A DNA stretch of 64,000 bases from Anastrepha obliqua. Its lineage: Eukaryota; Arthropoda; Insecta; Diptera; Tephritidae. The notes beneath the pieces are model-generated. The model was not told the DNA's origin and ran no database searches. It saw only the letters and a program-made list of their open reading frames with translations. The stretch is from the NCBI RefSeq assembly GCF_027943255.1, contig NC_072895.1, positions 24,278,001 through 24,342,000 of the forward strand, in the 5' to 3' direction. Below are positions 1 to 12,857 of the stretch, one piece after another (position 1 is the first letter of the stretch; every line of letters starts with the position of its first letter). A program made the position numbers and the translations under genes.

Positions 1-2424
1 TGTTAAAAAAGGTCACTCTGAGAAGATTTTAGTGTTAATGAAAATTTGTTGGTTCTTATAAAATTTAATATTTTGAAAGTGTAAATTTAATTTTTTGCTC
101 CTTTTAAGTTAATGCAAAAATATTAAATGTTCTTCTCTCAACTCTTCTAAACATCACCTTTTTACACATTTAATGCGAATTAAAACTATAGAGTTGTAAT
201 CGTTTCTTCCGGTCCTCAATCCTTACTGGGACATAGCGCATCAAGAGGTGTATTCACAGTAAAAATAAGCAACAAAATACCAGAAAATACTGAAAAAACC
301 ATATGGAATTTTTGCAAAACGAGCACCTTATCTAGGTACATAACCTGAAATATAGCAAATAACTCGTTCCCTTAACAAAAGAGTTTCTTTTAACAAAAAA
401 ACTCATAAATTAAATTGTACATAACCATAACACATTTATTAAAAAAAAACGCACATTTTAAAGATAATTGGTCACGCATACAAATTTCTTTAAGTAATTC
501 AATAGAAATTTGGTATTTTATTTTCTTTAAATGGGCATTTGAGTGCGTTTTTTAATCCAAAGGTAGGTAACACTGCAGTAGCGAGAGAGAGATTTGACTG
601 CTGGAAGGAGAAAAACACCAACAAGAACCGTAATCACGGGCAATGTGACCAGATGTTAATGAAAAAGTCAAACTAAATAAAGCTGAGAGTGAGGCGCCAT
701 CTCATTATTCTTTCCATCATCAGTCCCCCCTTCATTTTTGTGCTATTATATTGTTACGAATTTGTTACGTTTTTATTCAAATAAAATATCTCCCAAGAAA
801 TTGTCTGAGTTCAATCACTGGATTGCTAAACAAAAGTCACAAATTAATGGCAACACAACTTGTTTGCTTTATTGGACCACTTTTTTGCTCTACTATTATT
901 TGCGTTACTTCCAAGTGACATTAATATGTTTTGTATTGTTAGATGGTTATCTAGAGGGTTTGCATTAACCACTTCGTAGCATCAATTTTAACGAAAACAT
1001 TTCTCTGCTCTCGCTATTACTCGCGCGATCAATTGTTTTACTCCGCTACAAGCTACGTTTCGTTACTGCCAGTAGCTCAGATGATCAGCCAAAAAAAAAT
1101 TTCAGTACTCTCAGCAATTGGAGTAGTAGCAGAAAACTTGGAATCGACCGGAGCGCTACTTGCGAAAGTATTCATGTGTTAGCTGGACTAACGCTACTAC
1201 TCTCACTTCTGTTGCGCTACTACTATAGTACTCACATAGCTGATATTTGAACAGTGTGCGTTTTTGTTTTGTTAGAGGAATTGTGTATGCGTTTTTGCAA
1301 ACTATCGATGCTATCAGCCATCTTGTTTTGGCAATGCCAATTAGCTTATTGGGTGACAAAACTGAAGTCTTTCACTCTCTCTTAGGACCTACCTGAAAAC
1401 CGATGTTATGGGAAATATAATTTTGATGGGTTTTACCGCTCAAATGAATTTCATCCAAGTCATTCGAAAGCAAGAGCTTCCAAAATTTTCTTTAAAAATT
1501 GCATTGCGTTAAATTCCAGTCACCCCAGGTTACCAAATTAGTTACATTTTTCTGATGAACCACCCTTTTTTTGTGTGAATATATGCAATTAAATCAACAT
1601 TATACTTCGAGATAAATATTTACTTGGCGCATTTGTTAGATGTTTGAGGGCCATGACCCTCACAATTCAACTTCAACGCAATTCAACTTCAACTCAACTC
1701 AATTCAATACTCAATTCAATTTTATTGCGATCGACATCTGTGTGTATATTTATGATGCACTTTCAAGTCCACATATTAGCACAAGGCAATATGCGTTTTC
1801 ATACAAATCTCTCACTTTACTGCATTAATTATTCTAAAAGCTTAGCAAATCAACAAATGGGAAAATGCAATAAAAAATTAATTTCTACACATTTGAAATC
1901 AGTAGAGCGAAAATCAAAAGAGCAAAATCAGCTGAAAATACAAATGTGTGTGGGTGTGTGTGTACCAATAAAAACAAATACAACATAAAATTAAAGTAAA
2001 TATATTACATAAATTGGAAAACCCCAACACATTTTTTTTATTTACGAATTTCTTCTTATTTAGAATTAAGAATAGCTAAGGAGAGTGGTGGGCGGCGCTA
2101 AGAGTTGAAGTGAGATGGTCGTATAAGTTGTGTTAAACTCTCAGCACCTGTGTTTATTTATAGTATTGAGTTGTGTACTTCTAAAAAGTATTTGTTGGAG
2201 TTTTATAGCACCGGTGAGCATTTACTGGCGTGAAGCACCAGTTTAACACCCCGCATGCTTTTACCACTAGTTTAGCACCCCCGCATGGCTGTATTCTTGT
2301 ATGAGTGTTACCAACTTCACACTGCTTGTATATGTAAAACAGCTCATGACATCAACGTCAAAATTGTTCTAATGACAGTTCAATATATTGTTTATAAGCC
2401 ATCAAAAGCATTTGCGTCTCAGTT
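1..2424. other. Intergenic sequence, no gene seen
   Basis: AT-rich noncoding sequence. Open frames are short and show no recognisable domain. It contains a small imperfect repeat at 1663-1721. At 2238-2290 there are two similar segments, each reading roughly 'accagtttaacaccccgcat'. Confidence 0.6.
1663..1721. repeat. Imperfect CAATTCAACTTCAA tandem repeat
   Basis: The words CAATTCAACTTCAA, CAACTCAA and CAATTCAA follow each other over about 60 bases. The open frames across it are by-products of the repeat. Confidence 0.6.
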
Positions 2425-2448
2425 TTGTTGAATTCTTTTTTTTCTGTG

Positions 2449-3330
2449 ATGGAATTCAAACGTAATCGTGCGATTGCGTTATATTCGGCTGGAAAATCAC
2501 AACCCGCCATTGTTCGTGAGCTCAGTCACCTCAAAGTGAGTAAAATGTTTGTGTATCGCACTAGAAAACGTAGCAATGATACTGGTAGCATTGCAAAACA
2601 CTATGGAGGTGGGCCAAAAAAAACCGCAACAACGCCAGAAATGGTTCGGAAAGTGAAGGCTCGACTTGAACGAAATCCACGTCGAAGTGGAAGAAAAATG
2701 GCCAAAGAACTGAAAATATCGCAAGATAGCACTCGACGCATATTGAAAAATGAGCTCAAGGTCAAGGCTTACAAGTTCCAAAAAGCACACGATCTTTCAC
2801 CCCAGCAAAAAAAAAAGTTCGGTGCGAATGAGCAAAGGAGTTGTTGCGCTTGCACGAACGTGGCGAATTTCCTAACATTGTGGTTTCTGATGAAAAAAAT
2901 TTCCCAATTGAGCAGTTCATAAACACTCAAAACGATCGTGTTTACTTGACCGAACACTCATACGAGAATTTGAGCCTACGTGTGGCCACTCGAAGCAATT
3001 TCCCATCGCAAGTAATGGTTTGGGCCGCAGTGACCGCTGATGGACGCTCTCCAATCGTTTTTATCGAGCCTGGTGTCAAAGTGAATGCGACTTATTTTCG
3101 GGAAAATGTTTTAGAAGCTGCTTTAGAGCCGTTGACACGCAAACATTTCGGTCGTAAACCATGGACGTTCCAACAGGACTCGGCACCGTCTCATAAAGCT
3201 CGTGTGAACCCAAAATGATTAAAAAAATCATGTTCCACACTTCATTTCATCCACACAATGGCTTTCGCATTCGCTAGACCCAAATCCGATGAACTATTCC
3301 ATCTGGTCCATTTTGGAGAGCAGGGTGAGG
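2449..3330 (+). pseudogene. Tc1-like transposase pseudogene
   Basis: The reading starts MEFKRNRAIALYSAGKSQ and runs through a paired helix-turn-helix region (PKKTATTPEMVRKVKARL, SGRKMAKELKISQDSTRRIL). After about codon 122 the frame shifts and continues with the first catalytic Asp motif (IVVSDEKNF), then MVWAAVTADGRSPIVFIEPG, then the second Asp motif (FQQDSAPSHKARV). A stop follows HKARVNPK. A last out-of-frame piece LDPNPMNYSIWSILESR supplies the third acidic motif, ending near 3330. At least two frameshifts and one stop make it inactive. No convincing terminal inverted repeats were found. The family is IS630/Tc1/mariner; a maT or Tc1 subgroup is possible but not settled. Confidence 0.85.
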
Positions 3331-3479
3331 ACTAAAAAATAACACATTAATAAGCAGATATGGGTATTTTTGCACTGGTGTGTATTTGAATATAACTCGT
3401 GGAATCCCAATATTAAAACTAAAAAAACAATACTCTAAGGGGTGATGTCTTTCGCAAATAACAAAATAAAATCCCAAAA

Positions 3480-4560
3480 AGTAATATATATTTTATCCCA
3501 AAACTAAAAAATAAAAATTATATGCCAAAAAACGTTTTTTCGCAAAAAGAGGTTTAATAAAAAACTAACTTTTTTCCCAAATACCAAAAAAAGTTCTCAA
3601 AAAAATTAAATTTTTAGCTATTTTTTTTTTTTTTTTTGAATTTTGAAAAAGTATATTTTTATTTTTTCTATAAATAAAAAATCAAAATAATATTCAAAAA
3701 AAACAGTTTTCCGCAAAAAAACAAAGTTTAATAAAAACAATAACCTTTTCACAAATAATAAAAAAACATTGCCAAAAATTTTTTTAAGTATATTTTATAC
3801 CATAAATAAAAAATAAAAAATTTAAAAATAAACATTTTATACGACCATTTTTTTCATTAATATATTTTATCCTATGAAGCAGAAATAAAAATAAAATGCC
3901 TAAATAACTTTTTCTGCAAACAAAGTTTAAGAAAAAAGCTAAATTTTTCATAAATAATAAAAAAAAATCCTCAAAAATATAAAATTTTCTTTTTTTTTTT
4001 TAAGCGAGTACTTTTTTTTAACTATAAATAAATAAAATGCCAAAAACCGTAACTTTTTATGCATAACAAAACAATTTTTTTTTTAAGCATATTTAATCCT
4101 ATAAATAAAAACTAAAAATAAAAGACAAAGAAAACTGTTATTCGCAAAAAAAAAGATTATGTTCACATATAATAAAAAAAATTAAATTTTTACGACTTTT
4201 TTTGTTTGTTCGAAAAAGTATATTTTATCCCATAAATAAAAAATAAAAATAATATTAAAGAAGCAACTAATTTTTATCATAAATACCAAAACAACAGTTC
4301 CCAAACAAAATTAATTTTTTTGTAATTTTTTTTTTTTTGAATAAATATATTTTGTCATATAAATAAAAAATATAAATTATTTCTGTTATTTGATTAATTG
4401 TATTTTATCCATAAACAAAAAATAAAATTACTAAAACAAACCTAACTTTTTTTCCAAAAAAAACTTTTTTAATCTATATTTTATGCTGAAAAAATTTAAA
4501 AACAATTATAAAACTATTAAAAAAGCAGCTAAACTTTCTGTCTTTAAAAACTCCATCTCC
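3480..4560. repeat. Degenerate AT-rich tandem array
   Basis: The phrase TATATTTTATCCCATAAATA followed by an AAATAAAA run recurs near 3485, 3651, 3788, 3861, 4087, 4219, 4347, 4402 and 4470. The spacing is irregular, from about 55 to 165 bases. Between the phrases are GCAAAAA and GTTTAATAAAAA words. It looks like a decayed satellite next to the dead Tc1 element. No coding potential. Confidence 0.55.
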
Positions 4561-4734
4561 AAATTTCAGCATTGAATAAATCTCAAAATAATGCATTTTT
4601 TTTTAATTTTTTCAGATTTTTTCAGAAAATTTTACGTCAGCTTCTAAAATACTTGGATCACTTGGCTTGGAACCGGGCTATGAAAAAAGCATTAATTTTA
4701 CAAAATAGAAATAAAAATAAAAATTTAAAAATTC

Positions 4735-6480
4735 AAATTCGAATTCAAACTCAAATTGAAACTCAAACTCAAATTCAAATTCAAATTCAAATTCAAGTTC
4801 GAATTCGAATTCAAATTTAAATTTAAATATAAATTAAAATTAAAATTAAAATTAAAATTAAAATTAAAATTAAAATTAAAATTAAAATTAAAATTAAAAT
4901 TAAAATTAAAATTAAAATTAAAATTAAAATTAAAATTAAAATTAAAGTTAAAATTAAAATTAAAATTAAAATTAAAATTAAAATTAAAATTAAAATTAAA
5001 ATTAAAATTAAAATTAAAATTAAAATTAAAATTAAAATTAAAATTAAAATTAAAATTAAAATTAAAGTTAAAATTAAAATTAAAATTAAAATTAAAATTA
5101 AAATTAAAATTAAAATTAAAATTAAAATTAAAATTAAAATTAAAATTAAAATTAAAATTAAAATTAAAATCAAAATTAAAATTAAAATTAAAATTAAAAT
5201 TAAAATTAAAATTAAAATTAAAATTAAAATTAAAATTAAAATTAAAATTAAAATTAAAATTAAAATTAAAATTAAAATTAAAATTAAAATTAAAATTAAA
5301 ATTAAAAGTAAAAGTAAAATTAAAATTAGTAAGAGTAAAAGTAAAAGTAAAAGTAAAAGTAAAAGTAAAAGTAAAAGTAAAAGTAAAAGTAAAAGTAAAA
5401 GTAAAAGTAAAAGTAAAAGTAAAAGTAAAAGTAAAAGTAAAAGTAAAAGTAAAAGTAAAAGTAAAAGTAAAAGTAAAAGTAAAAGTAAAAGTAAAAGTAA
5501 AAGTAAAAGTAAAAGTAAAAGTAAAAGTAAAAGTAAAAGTAAAAGTAAAAGTAAAAGTAAAAGTAAAAGTAAAAGTAAAAGTAAAAGTAAAAGTAAAAGT
5601 AAAAGTAAAAGTAAAAGTAAAAGTAAAAGTAAAAGTAAAAGTAAAAGTAAAAGTAAAAGTAAAAGTAAAAGTAAAAGTAAAAGTAAAAGTAAAAGTAAAA
5701 GTAAAAGTAAAAGTAAAAGTAAAAGTAAAAGTAAAAGTAAAAGTAAAAGTAAAAGTAAAAGTAAAAGTAAAAGTAAAAGTAAAAGTAAAAGTAAAAGTAA
5801 AAGTAAAAGTAAAAGTAAAAGTAAAAGTAAAAGTAAAAGTAAAAGTAAAAGTAAAAGTAAAAGTAAAAGTAAAAGTAAAAGTAAAAGTAAAAGTAAAAGT
5901 AAAAGTAAAAGTAAAAGTAAAAGTAAAAGTAAAAGTAAAAGTAAAAGTAAAAGTAAAAGTAAAAGTAAAAGTAAAAGTAAAAGTAAAAGTAAAAGTAAAA
6001 GTAAAAGTAAAAGTAAAAGTAAAATTAAAATTATACCTAAAACTAAAATTCAAATTCAAATTAACATTAAAATTCAAATAAAAATTAATATAAAAGTAAA
6101 ATTAAATTAAAACTAAATTAAAATTAAAATTAAAATTAAAATTAAAATTAAAATTAAAATTAAAATTAAAATTAAAATTAAAATTAAAATTAAAATTAAA
6201 ATTAAAATTAAAATTAAAATTAAAATTAAAATTAAAATTAAAATTAAAATTAAAATTAAAATTAAAATTAAAATTAAAATTAAAATTAAAATTAAAATTA
6301 AAATTAAAATTAAAATTAAAATTAAAATTAAAATTAAAATTAAAATTAAAATTAAAATTAAAATTAAAATTAAAATTAAAATTAAAATTAAAATTAAAAT
6401 TAAAATTAAAATTAAAATTAAAATTAAAATTAAAATTAAAATTAAAATTAAAATTAAAGTTAAAATTAAAACTAAAATTG
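4735..6480. repeat. Hexanucleotide satellite, three main blocks
   Basis: A 1.7 kb hexamer array. It begins with irregular ATTCAA/ATTCGA units (4735-4820). Block 1 is (AAATTA)n at about 4823-5303, with G substitutions at 4947 and 5067 exactly 120 bases (20 units) apart. A mixed junction leads to block 2, (AAAGTA)n at about 5335-6022, which is essentially perfect over about 114 copies. After another mixed stretch, block 3 returns to (AAATTA)n at about 6114-6457. A hexamer without a stop codon stays open in several frames on both strands, so the long Lys-Val, Lys-Leu, Thr-Phe and Ile-Leu frames are not genes. Confidence 0.95.
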
Positions 6481-6489
6481 AAATTACAT

Positions 6490-7691
6490 AAAATTTAAAT
6501 TTAAATTTAATTTGACTAAATTAAATTAACATGAAGATTTAAAAATCAAAGAACAGGCAGTTTAGTTTTCGAATAGCTTTTTAAATAAAATAAATAATTT
6601 TTAAATAAAAAGAAAATATTTTGAATGACAGAAATTTTTAATTTGACCCCGCTCTATTTTATCTTACTCCACCACAGCTGTCTAGTTCACAAGTGTCAAA
6701 TATGGTTGACGTCCGACGCCGTTTGTAAAATTATAAATCTACCGACAGGGTGATTAGTTTTGCGCCACCTTATAAGTGCACATTATTTTTTGGCATACTA
6801 CTCTAACTGGTCATTTTTCAACTGGTACAATTCTAGTCCCTCCCGAAATTGTATGACATTTTCCATTCAATACTGGTGTATCACCAACAAGGTGACTACC
6901 TCTAATATTTCCCACAAAATAACAGTATTAATGAATGAACTCATAGCATCAATTTTTCGCCAATAATTCATTAAACGTAGTTTTAAACCTTATTTCCTCT
7001 TTAAAACTCTTATCTAATCAAACATTTTTTATATTCCCACTCAAGGGGTATGTAATTTGACTCGTCACATTTCGACAGCAAGAGATTCTTATCATTCTAG
7101 TGTTTTCTGAATTCGACATATTCAAGTTTTCACACTAATACTTACAAATATGTGTTTTTTCATTCGATAGCAAAAGCACTTCGATAAGGTACGATAAAAA
7201 ATTTCTAAAAATAAACAGTGCACATTAAGCGAATCGCAACATTCTAAAATTGGTTGAAATAAACGTAATTTGATCAAAAATAGATCGAATGTTATTTAAT
7301 AACAACACGCGGCTACAAAATCAAAAAAATTTCGTGTGCTTGTAAAATGATAGCGTAGATGTTGGAGATCTGGTCGAGCCCAACGCAAAACCCATATTTC
7401 AAATTTTCCATCTAACCACGAATTTTTGTTTAGAGTTAAAATCCCTATTTTTCGGTATTTGCTGCATTAAAAAATACAACTGCCTCCTTTTTGATCGATT
7501 TAAGATTTTGAGGTGGTTTTATAAAAAGTAAGGTTCAAGCTTTTAAAGCATTGACACTTCGCTCATTTACTTGAATAGTGGCAGAACTCAAGAAACAAAA
7601 TGTCGAGAAAAACGGTTTCAAAGTTTTCAATTTACTGGGCCTCCCTAAGCAAAAGGTTAGATATGTATGTTCATCTATTGAGGTACTTTAT
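6490..7691. other. Intergenic sequence, no gene seen
   Basis: AT-rich noncoding sequence between the satellite and a mariner element. I see no domain, RNA gene or clear repeat in it. Confidence 0.5.
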
Positions 7692-7693
7692 TA

Positions 7694-8455
7694 ACACATG
7701 GGCTGAAAAGTCCCGGGCCTAACACATAGATGGCATTAGTTTTATTGCACTCACCGCGTTTTAAGGTGGTACTAACTTTAAAAAGGCAGCTGTTCAAATT
7801 TCAAGATATTCTATTCATTAGTTCGTGAGTTGTTGTGCTAAGAGTGACACTACTTTTTTTATTTTTAAAATGGATCAAACAGAATTTCGTGTTTTAATTT
7901 TACGCTGCTTTTTGATAGGAGAAAATACCGTTTAAGCGCAGCAATGGCTTGACTAGTTTTATGGGGACTTCGCTCCATCGGAACCAAGAATAAAACGATG
8001 GTTTGCTGACTTCACACTGACTAACGTGGCCGTACAGACATCGATGATGCACAACGCAGTGGACGTCCGAATGAGGCGGTAACAGCAGAAAACATCAAAG
8101 AAATCCATAAAATCGTTTTGAATGTTCGAAAGGTTAAGTTGCGTGAGTTAGCGGACATCGTAGAGATATCAAAAGAACATCTTGGCTTTGAGTGGCTATG
8201 AGAAATCTCTGTTCAAAGTTGCAATGGATGAAACATGGATCCATCAGTTCAGTTCGGAATCAAAACGATCGTCATATGAGTGGATAGCAACTGGTGAACC
8301 TCGTCCGAAGCATCGAGAGGGACAACAATCGGCTGGAGCCATAGCCTTGCTCCGGTATTTTAGGATGTGCCTGGTTTAATATGCATCAACTATCTTGAGA
8401 AGGGGGAATAAAACGTGTTTTTTTTGTTAGGCTCGAGACTTTTCAGCCCATGTGT
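7694..8455 (+). mobile_element. Internally deleted mariner, TIR and TA flanked
   Basis: The left end (ACACATGGGCTGAAAAGTCC, from 7694) and right end (the reverse complement reads ACACATGGGCTGAAAAGTCT) form terminal inverted repeats of about 28 bases. TA dinucleotides flank both ends (7692-7693 and 8456-8457), the usual mariner target duplication. At 762 bp it is well below the roughly 1.3 kb of a complete mariner. Confidence 0.9.
7870..8420 (+). pseudogene. Mariner transposase remnant
   Basis: The reading begins MDQTEFRVLILRCFLIGENT and hits a stop at once. Pieces of the helix-turn-helix (APSEPRIKRWFADF, SGRPNEAVTAENIKEIHKI, VKLRELADIVEISKEH) appear in different frames. The first catalytic Asp motif, MDETWIHQFSSESKR, is present at about 8224. 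The copy ends near a broken INYLEKGE segment and jumps to the right TIR, so the second and third Asp motifs are missing. The fragment resembles the mauritiana/vertumnana style of mariner; that placement is from memory of the family. Confidence 0.85.
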
Positions 8456-8645
8456 TATGCGCTCTTCGTTAAGAGTAGGTCGGCTGTGAACAAAGTGCAC
8501 AAAAAGGGTGCTAAGACACTTCATTGTGGTGCACCTGCTTTAATTTCGTGGAGGTTGGTAGTTTCATCGTTTATTTTACCAAGAAAATGTCTATTACACA
8601 GATACGATTTTTGAAGTATTTAGTAATTATGCGGTAGGCTCAATT

Positions 8646-10629
8646 TTAAACGTGGATAGCAGAACTTCTGCAGGCAGCAAAAAACATACATCTACCTACG
8701 CAAATAATGTTCAACATCAAAAAGCTGCAATCACAGCAGACAGCCAGAAGATTCGCCACTCGACTCGCACTCCTGCTCTCAGAGAGTACTCCCCAACAAA
8801 CCGGCATGCACGAGCAATGGAGCAACATTTCTCGTTCTCTACGGACCACCGCCGAAGAAGATATCGGATTCCGGCGAGCCCGAAAAAACAGTTGGTACCA
8901 CGAGGAATGTCATGCCCCCGCAGAAAGAAAGGATGCCGCCTATAGAGCCAAGCTGCGATCGGGCGCAACGCGAGCCATGTGGGATCGCTACAGAGAGCTA
9001 AGAAGGGAACAGAGACGTATTATCGAAATACGTGAGTGCGTGGAGCTTGAGATGCTGGCCAATAGGCACAACGCCCGAAAATTCTACCGGAAAGTTCGGC
9101 GGCTTACAGAAGGTTTCAAGACCGGGGCCTTTTCCTGTAAGAACAAAGGGTGTTTGACGTACAGAGCAATCTTACATAAATTATGGAGGGAACACTTGTC
9201 GAACCTGTTAATTAGTGAGAGCTGCGCATGTCACGAAGAATGTGAAAATCACGATACCCCAATCGTTCACGACGAAATTGTCGTCCCCCTACTCGACCAT
9301 AACGAGGTGAGAATAGCGATAACGCGGCTAAAGAACAGCAAAGCCGCGGGCGTAGACGGACAGCCGGCTGAGCTATTCAAACATGGCGGCGTGGAGCTGG
9401 TAAATGGATGCATCAGCTTCTATGCAAAATACGGTCGGATGAAAGCATGCCTGCCGATTGGAATTTAAGTGTGCTCTGCCCAATCCATAAGAAGGGTGAT
9501 CCTGCAGTCTGTGCCAATTATCGCGCGGCTAGTCTTCTTACTATCACCTATAAGGCTCTAGCAAGCGTATTGTGTGAAAGACTGAAGCCCACCGCGAACC
9601 AACAGATTGGACCTTATCAGTGTGGTTTTAGACCTGGAAAGTCTACCATCGACCAAATATTCACAATACGCCAAATCTTGGAAAAGACCCATGAAAGGAA
9701 AATCGACACACATCATCTTTTCGTCGACTTCAAAGCTGCATTCGACAGTACGAAAAGGAGTTTCCTGTATGCCGCGATGACTGAATTTGGTATCCCCACA
9801 AAACTAATACGGATTTGCTAGGTGACGTTGCTCAACACCAGCAGCGCCGTCAGAATTGGAAAGGACCTCTCCAAGCCATTTGATATTAAACTAGGTTTCA
9901 AACAGGGTGACTCGCTGTCGTGTGACTTCTTTAACCGGATGTTGGAGAGCATCGAACAAGCCGCAGAACTTAATCGCTCAGGCACAATATTTTATAAGAG
10001 CGTACAATTGTTGGCGTATGCCGATGATATCGATATCATCAGCCTTAACAACCGCGTATCGGCACCCACGTCACTGTTGACTGTTGTAATTTCGAGGTTG
10101 TAAAAGATTTTGTATACTTAGGACCCAGCATTAAAACCGATAACAATGTCAGCCTTGAAATCCAACGTAGAATTTCTCTTGCCAACAATTGCTACTTTGG
10201 ACTAAGTAGGCAACTGGGCAGTAAAGACTTCCCTTGACGAACAAAACTAACACTCTACAAGGCTCTCACCCTAACGTATGGCGCGGAAGCATGGACGATG
10301 ATGACATCTGATAACATCCGATGATAACATCCTTTGCACGTTTGTATGAGCTTTACGACGACATAGGACAAAGCGCAGCGAATGGAAACAAACGCACCGG
10401 CTCTGAAAGTATTCAACGCGGTACCAGCTGGTGGTAGCGGAGGAAGAGGAAGGCCTCCTCTGGTAAGTGGAAAGATCTCTGGTGGAAATATCAGGTGGAA
10501 AAGAACCTGGCTGCCCTTTTTGTGACCAATTGGCGCCGGTTAGCACAAGAAAGAAACTGCTGGCACGCTTTGTTAAACTCGGCCAAAATCGCGTAGGCGA
10601 TTATAGCGTCAATTAAGAAGAAGAAGAAG
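8646..10629 (+). pseudogene. 5'-truncated LINE, RTE-like reverse transcriptase
   Basis: The segment starts after where an endonuclease would end and keeps the linker (WYHEECHAPAERKDAAYRAK), a reverse-transcriptase domain and the C-terminal region. Visible RT blocks are LKNSKAAGVDGQPAELFKHG, LCPIHKKGDPAVCANYRAAS, YQCGFRPGKSTIDQIF, the catalytic block FVDFKAAFDS and the active-site block LLAYADDIDII. Frame breaks occur near 9410 and a stop interrupts after KLIRIC near 9820. A decayed C-terminal part follows (FVYLGPSIKTDNN, LTYGAEAW). It ends in an AAG-repeat tail at 10615-10629, which is typical of RTE-type LINEs. The clade call is inference; that this is a non-LTR RT is clear. Confidence 0.88.
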
Positions 10630-10717
10630 CAGGCCTTCGTGCCATACCTTATCAAAGGCTTGCGGAATATCTAAAATGACTGCAGTACAGTATTCCCTTT
10701 CTTTCAGCTGCTGTTTA
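10629..10717 (-). pseudogene. Short Jockey-type reverse transcriptase fragment
   Basis: On the minus strand this stretch reads KQQLKEREYCTAVILD followed by IPQAFDKVWHEGL. That is RT block A with the catalytic Asp and the AFDKVWHEGL signature of Jockey-clade LINEs. Only about 29 codons survive. It directly abuts the AAG tail of the upstream LINE in the opposite orientation. Confidence 0.8.
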
Positions 10718-11940
10718 AAAAAATATTTTTCCAGAAAAATAAAAAGCTACTTGAATTCTTAAAGACACCCCGTTTATGCTACTAATATGACTTAACTACT
10801 CTAAAAAATCGATGTTGAATCCAAAATTAGATTGCAAACAATCAGGTTTTGTAACGTCAAACTGTTGCAAATCTAAATGAAGATTTTTTTGCTATGTTTT
10901 TTTATACCTTTGAAGCAAAATCTTCACCTACAAATAGATTTATTTGCGGAATTTAAGCCCATCAACTGCACTCACTTCTATTTTTGAATGACGATAATTC
11001 CCTGAAGAAGCTTCTATCTGTCGCTATTGATTATCATTGTAATAAATGGAAACCTCAAAAACGTTACCCAACCCAAATAAGACATCATAGCGCAGCAGCG
11101 TAAAGCAATATCTCTCATCCACACTCTAATAATTATGTTGTCCATCAATAACATTTCTCCACCAATTCATATTTCTTAGTAATTCACTGCTTTTCTATAC
11201 GATTCAATCAACAACATCAACGACGAATTTACAACCGACAATCGACCAGTCATGAATCCTAAGCTCGCCTGGCGCTCAGCGCCATAACTCAATCAATCAA
11301 TACAGCCAAGCATAAAGGAGGTGGTGAGCTTACTACGACATTAGCAAGGCGGCAAGGTAAGGAGCGGCTGGGTAAGGAGCGAATTGTATTTGCTCTTGCA
11401 AAGCATAAAATTCACATGTACATACACAGATAAACAGAGCTTAAACAAATATTTAATACAGAAAGCAAATTTGTTGTATGTTAATATACCTAAACTCTCT
11501 CACAACTTCACTTTCTGTATAGTTTTTATTATTTTTCTTTTGCTGTACTTTTTTCGTATTCTTTTTTTTCGTTTTGAAGTTTAACATTCATCAGTCCGAT
11601 TTGCCTCCGGTCGTCTAATTTAATTCGGCAATCCAACATCCGGCAAGCGCCCAACATCATCCGCCGTCTGCGGTGTTTGTCAGTATGTGTGGGGAGGAAC
11701 TTCTGTAAAGTGCTTATAGTAAAATGTGAGCTTCTCTGTCGTCCAGAAATAGACTTGATAGGCACACAAATGAATGAAGAGATGGCAAGTTAAGAGGGCC
11801 TTATGAACTACTGAGCAGCAAAAAGCCTACTAAAGAAAGCCAGCTATTCGGTAATATAACTGGAAAAGTTATAGTAATTCCAGTATGAAACTTTCAAGGA
11901 TTACTGAGCATAGTTGCAGCTATTAATGAAAATGATAAAA
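10718..11940. other. Intergenic sequence, no gene seen
   Basis: Noncoding sequence. There is a short direct repeat of GGTAAGGAGCG near 11358-11382. The open frames here are AT-rich and have no recognisable domain. Confidence 0.5.
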
Positions 11941-11943
11941 AAC

Positions 11944-12150
11944 CCCGAATCTGAATCTGAAATGAAAAAAAAAATTTGTTTTGACAAAACCTTTTAACAA
12001 AAATATTAAATTTTTTCCCAGAAAAAAAAAATTTTTTTGAGTAGATTTTTTTCTGAATCTGAAATGAGAAAAAAATTGTTTTGACACAACTTTTTAACAA
12101 AAAAATTAAATTTTTCTCCAAAAAAAAGCTATTTTTTAAGTATATTTTTA
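11944..12150. repeat. Two-unit tandem repeat of about 105 bp
   Basis: A unit starting GAATCTGAAATGA and running through TTGTTTTGACA, TTTTAACAAAAA and ATTAAATTTTT occurs at about 11947 and again at about 12053. The second copy has small indels. Confidence 0.7.
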
Positions 12151-12157
12151 CCTAAGC

Positions 12158-12312
12158 GACCGCCGTAGCTGACTACTATTTGGCAGTGCCCGAGCTCGAA
12201 ACTCCGGGCATGAATGATAGAAAACATTTTTTTTTTGTAATAGCCGTTGCCCCTCGGCAGGCAATGGCAAACTTCCGCACGTGTATTTCTGCCATGAAAA
12301 ACCTCCTCATAA
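12158..12312 (+). mobile_element. tRNA-derived SINE, partial copy
   Basis: It starts GACCGCCGTAGCTGACTA and contains CCCCTCGGCAGGCAATGGCA and TATTTCTGCCATGAAAAACC, which match the body of the fuller SINE at 12858. The box B region is degenerate and the 3' part is missing. Confidence 0.75.
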
Positions 12313-12857
12313 TCATAACAATTGGTGGTCGAAAAATTTACAACTTTGTATAGAATTTTTCAAAATTTTATCAACTTTTTAATCAGAATATTTAGAATTT
12401 TTCTGGGCAGGTAATTTTATAGTTCATCTAATTTTAGCCTAATAAATTGCAAGTTTCAAATGACTACAAAATATCGCAGATTTTTAGGATTTTTTGTTTC
12501 TTGTTGGTGGTGCTTTTTCTTCTAAAGGGTGGTTAAGTTTCAAGGGCCGGTGTTGAATGGGAACCTTTATATAAGAGAATTTGGACATGAACTTGGACCT
12601 GTGCTTTGTATGATAGAAAAGTCCTGACACCTCAGTGAAAAAAAATTGTCAACACTACTTTAAACTTGCACTTTGTTAGATTAACATCTGATGGCCCATG
12701 AAACTGCGTACCTAGACAAATTATAAAATTCTGGATGAAGTGGAAAATTTTAAGAACATTTTTTATGACATTTTGAAAACTTTGTACAAAGTCTGTAACT
12801 TTGCATTACATGTTTTTGTTGTAGTCCAAACTATTTGTTGTAGTATAAACTATACGA

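Noticed and set aside
4725..6081. Frames of more than 400 codons (Lys-Val/Lys-Leu on plus, Thr-Phe/Asn-Phe on minus) in the hexamer satellite
   Set aside because: A hexanucleotide repeat without a stop codon is open by construction in several frames of both strands. There is no other coding sign.
10613..10629. AAG repeat as an independent microsatellite
   Set aside because: It is only about 16 bases and lies exactly at the 3' end of the LINE, so it is better read as its tail.
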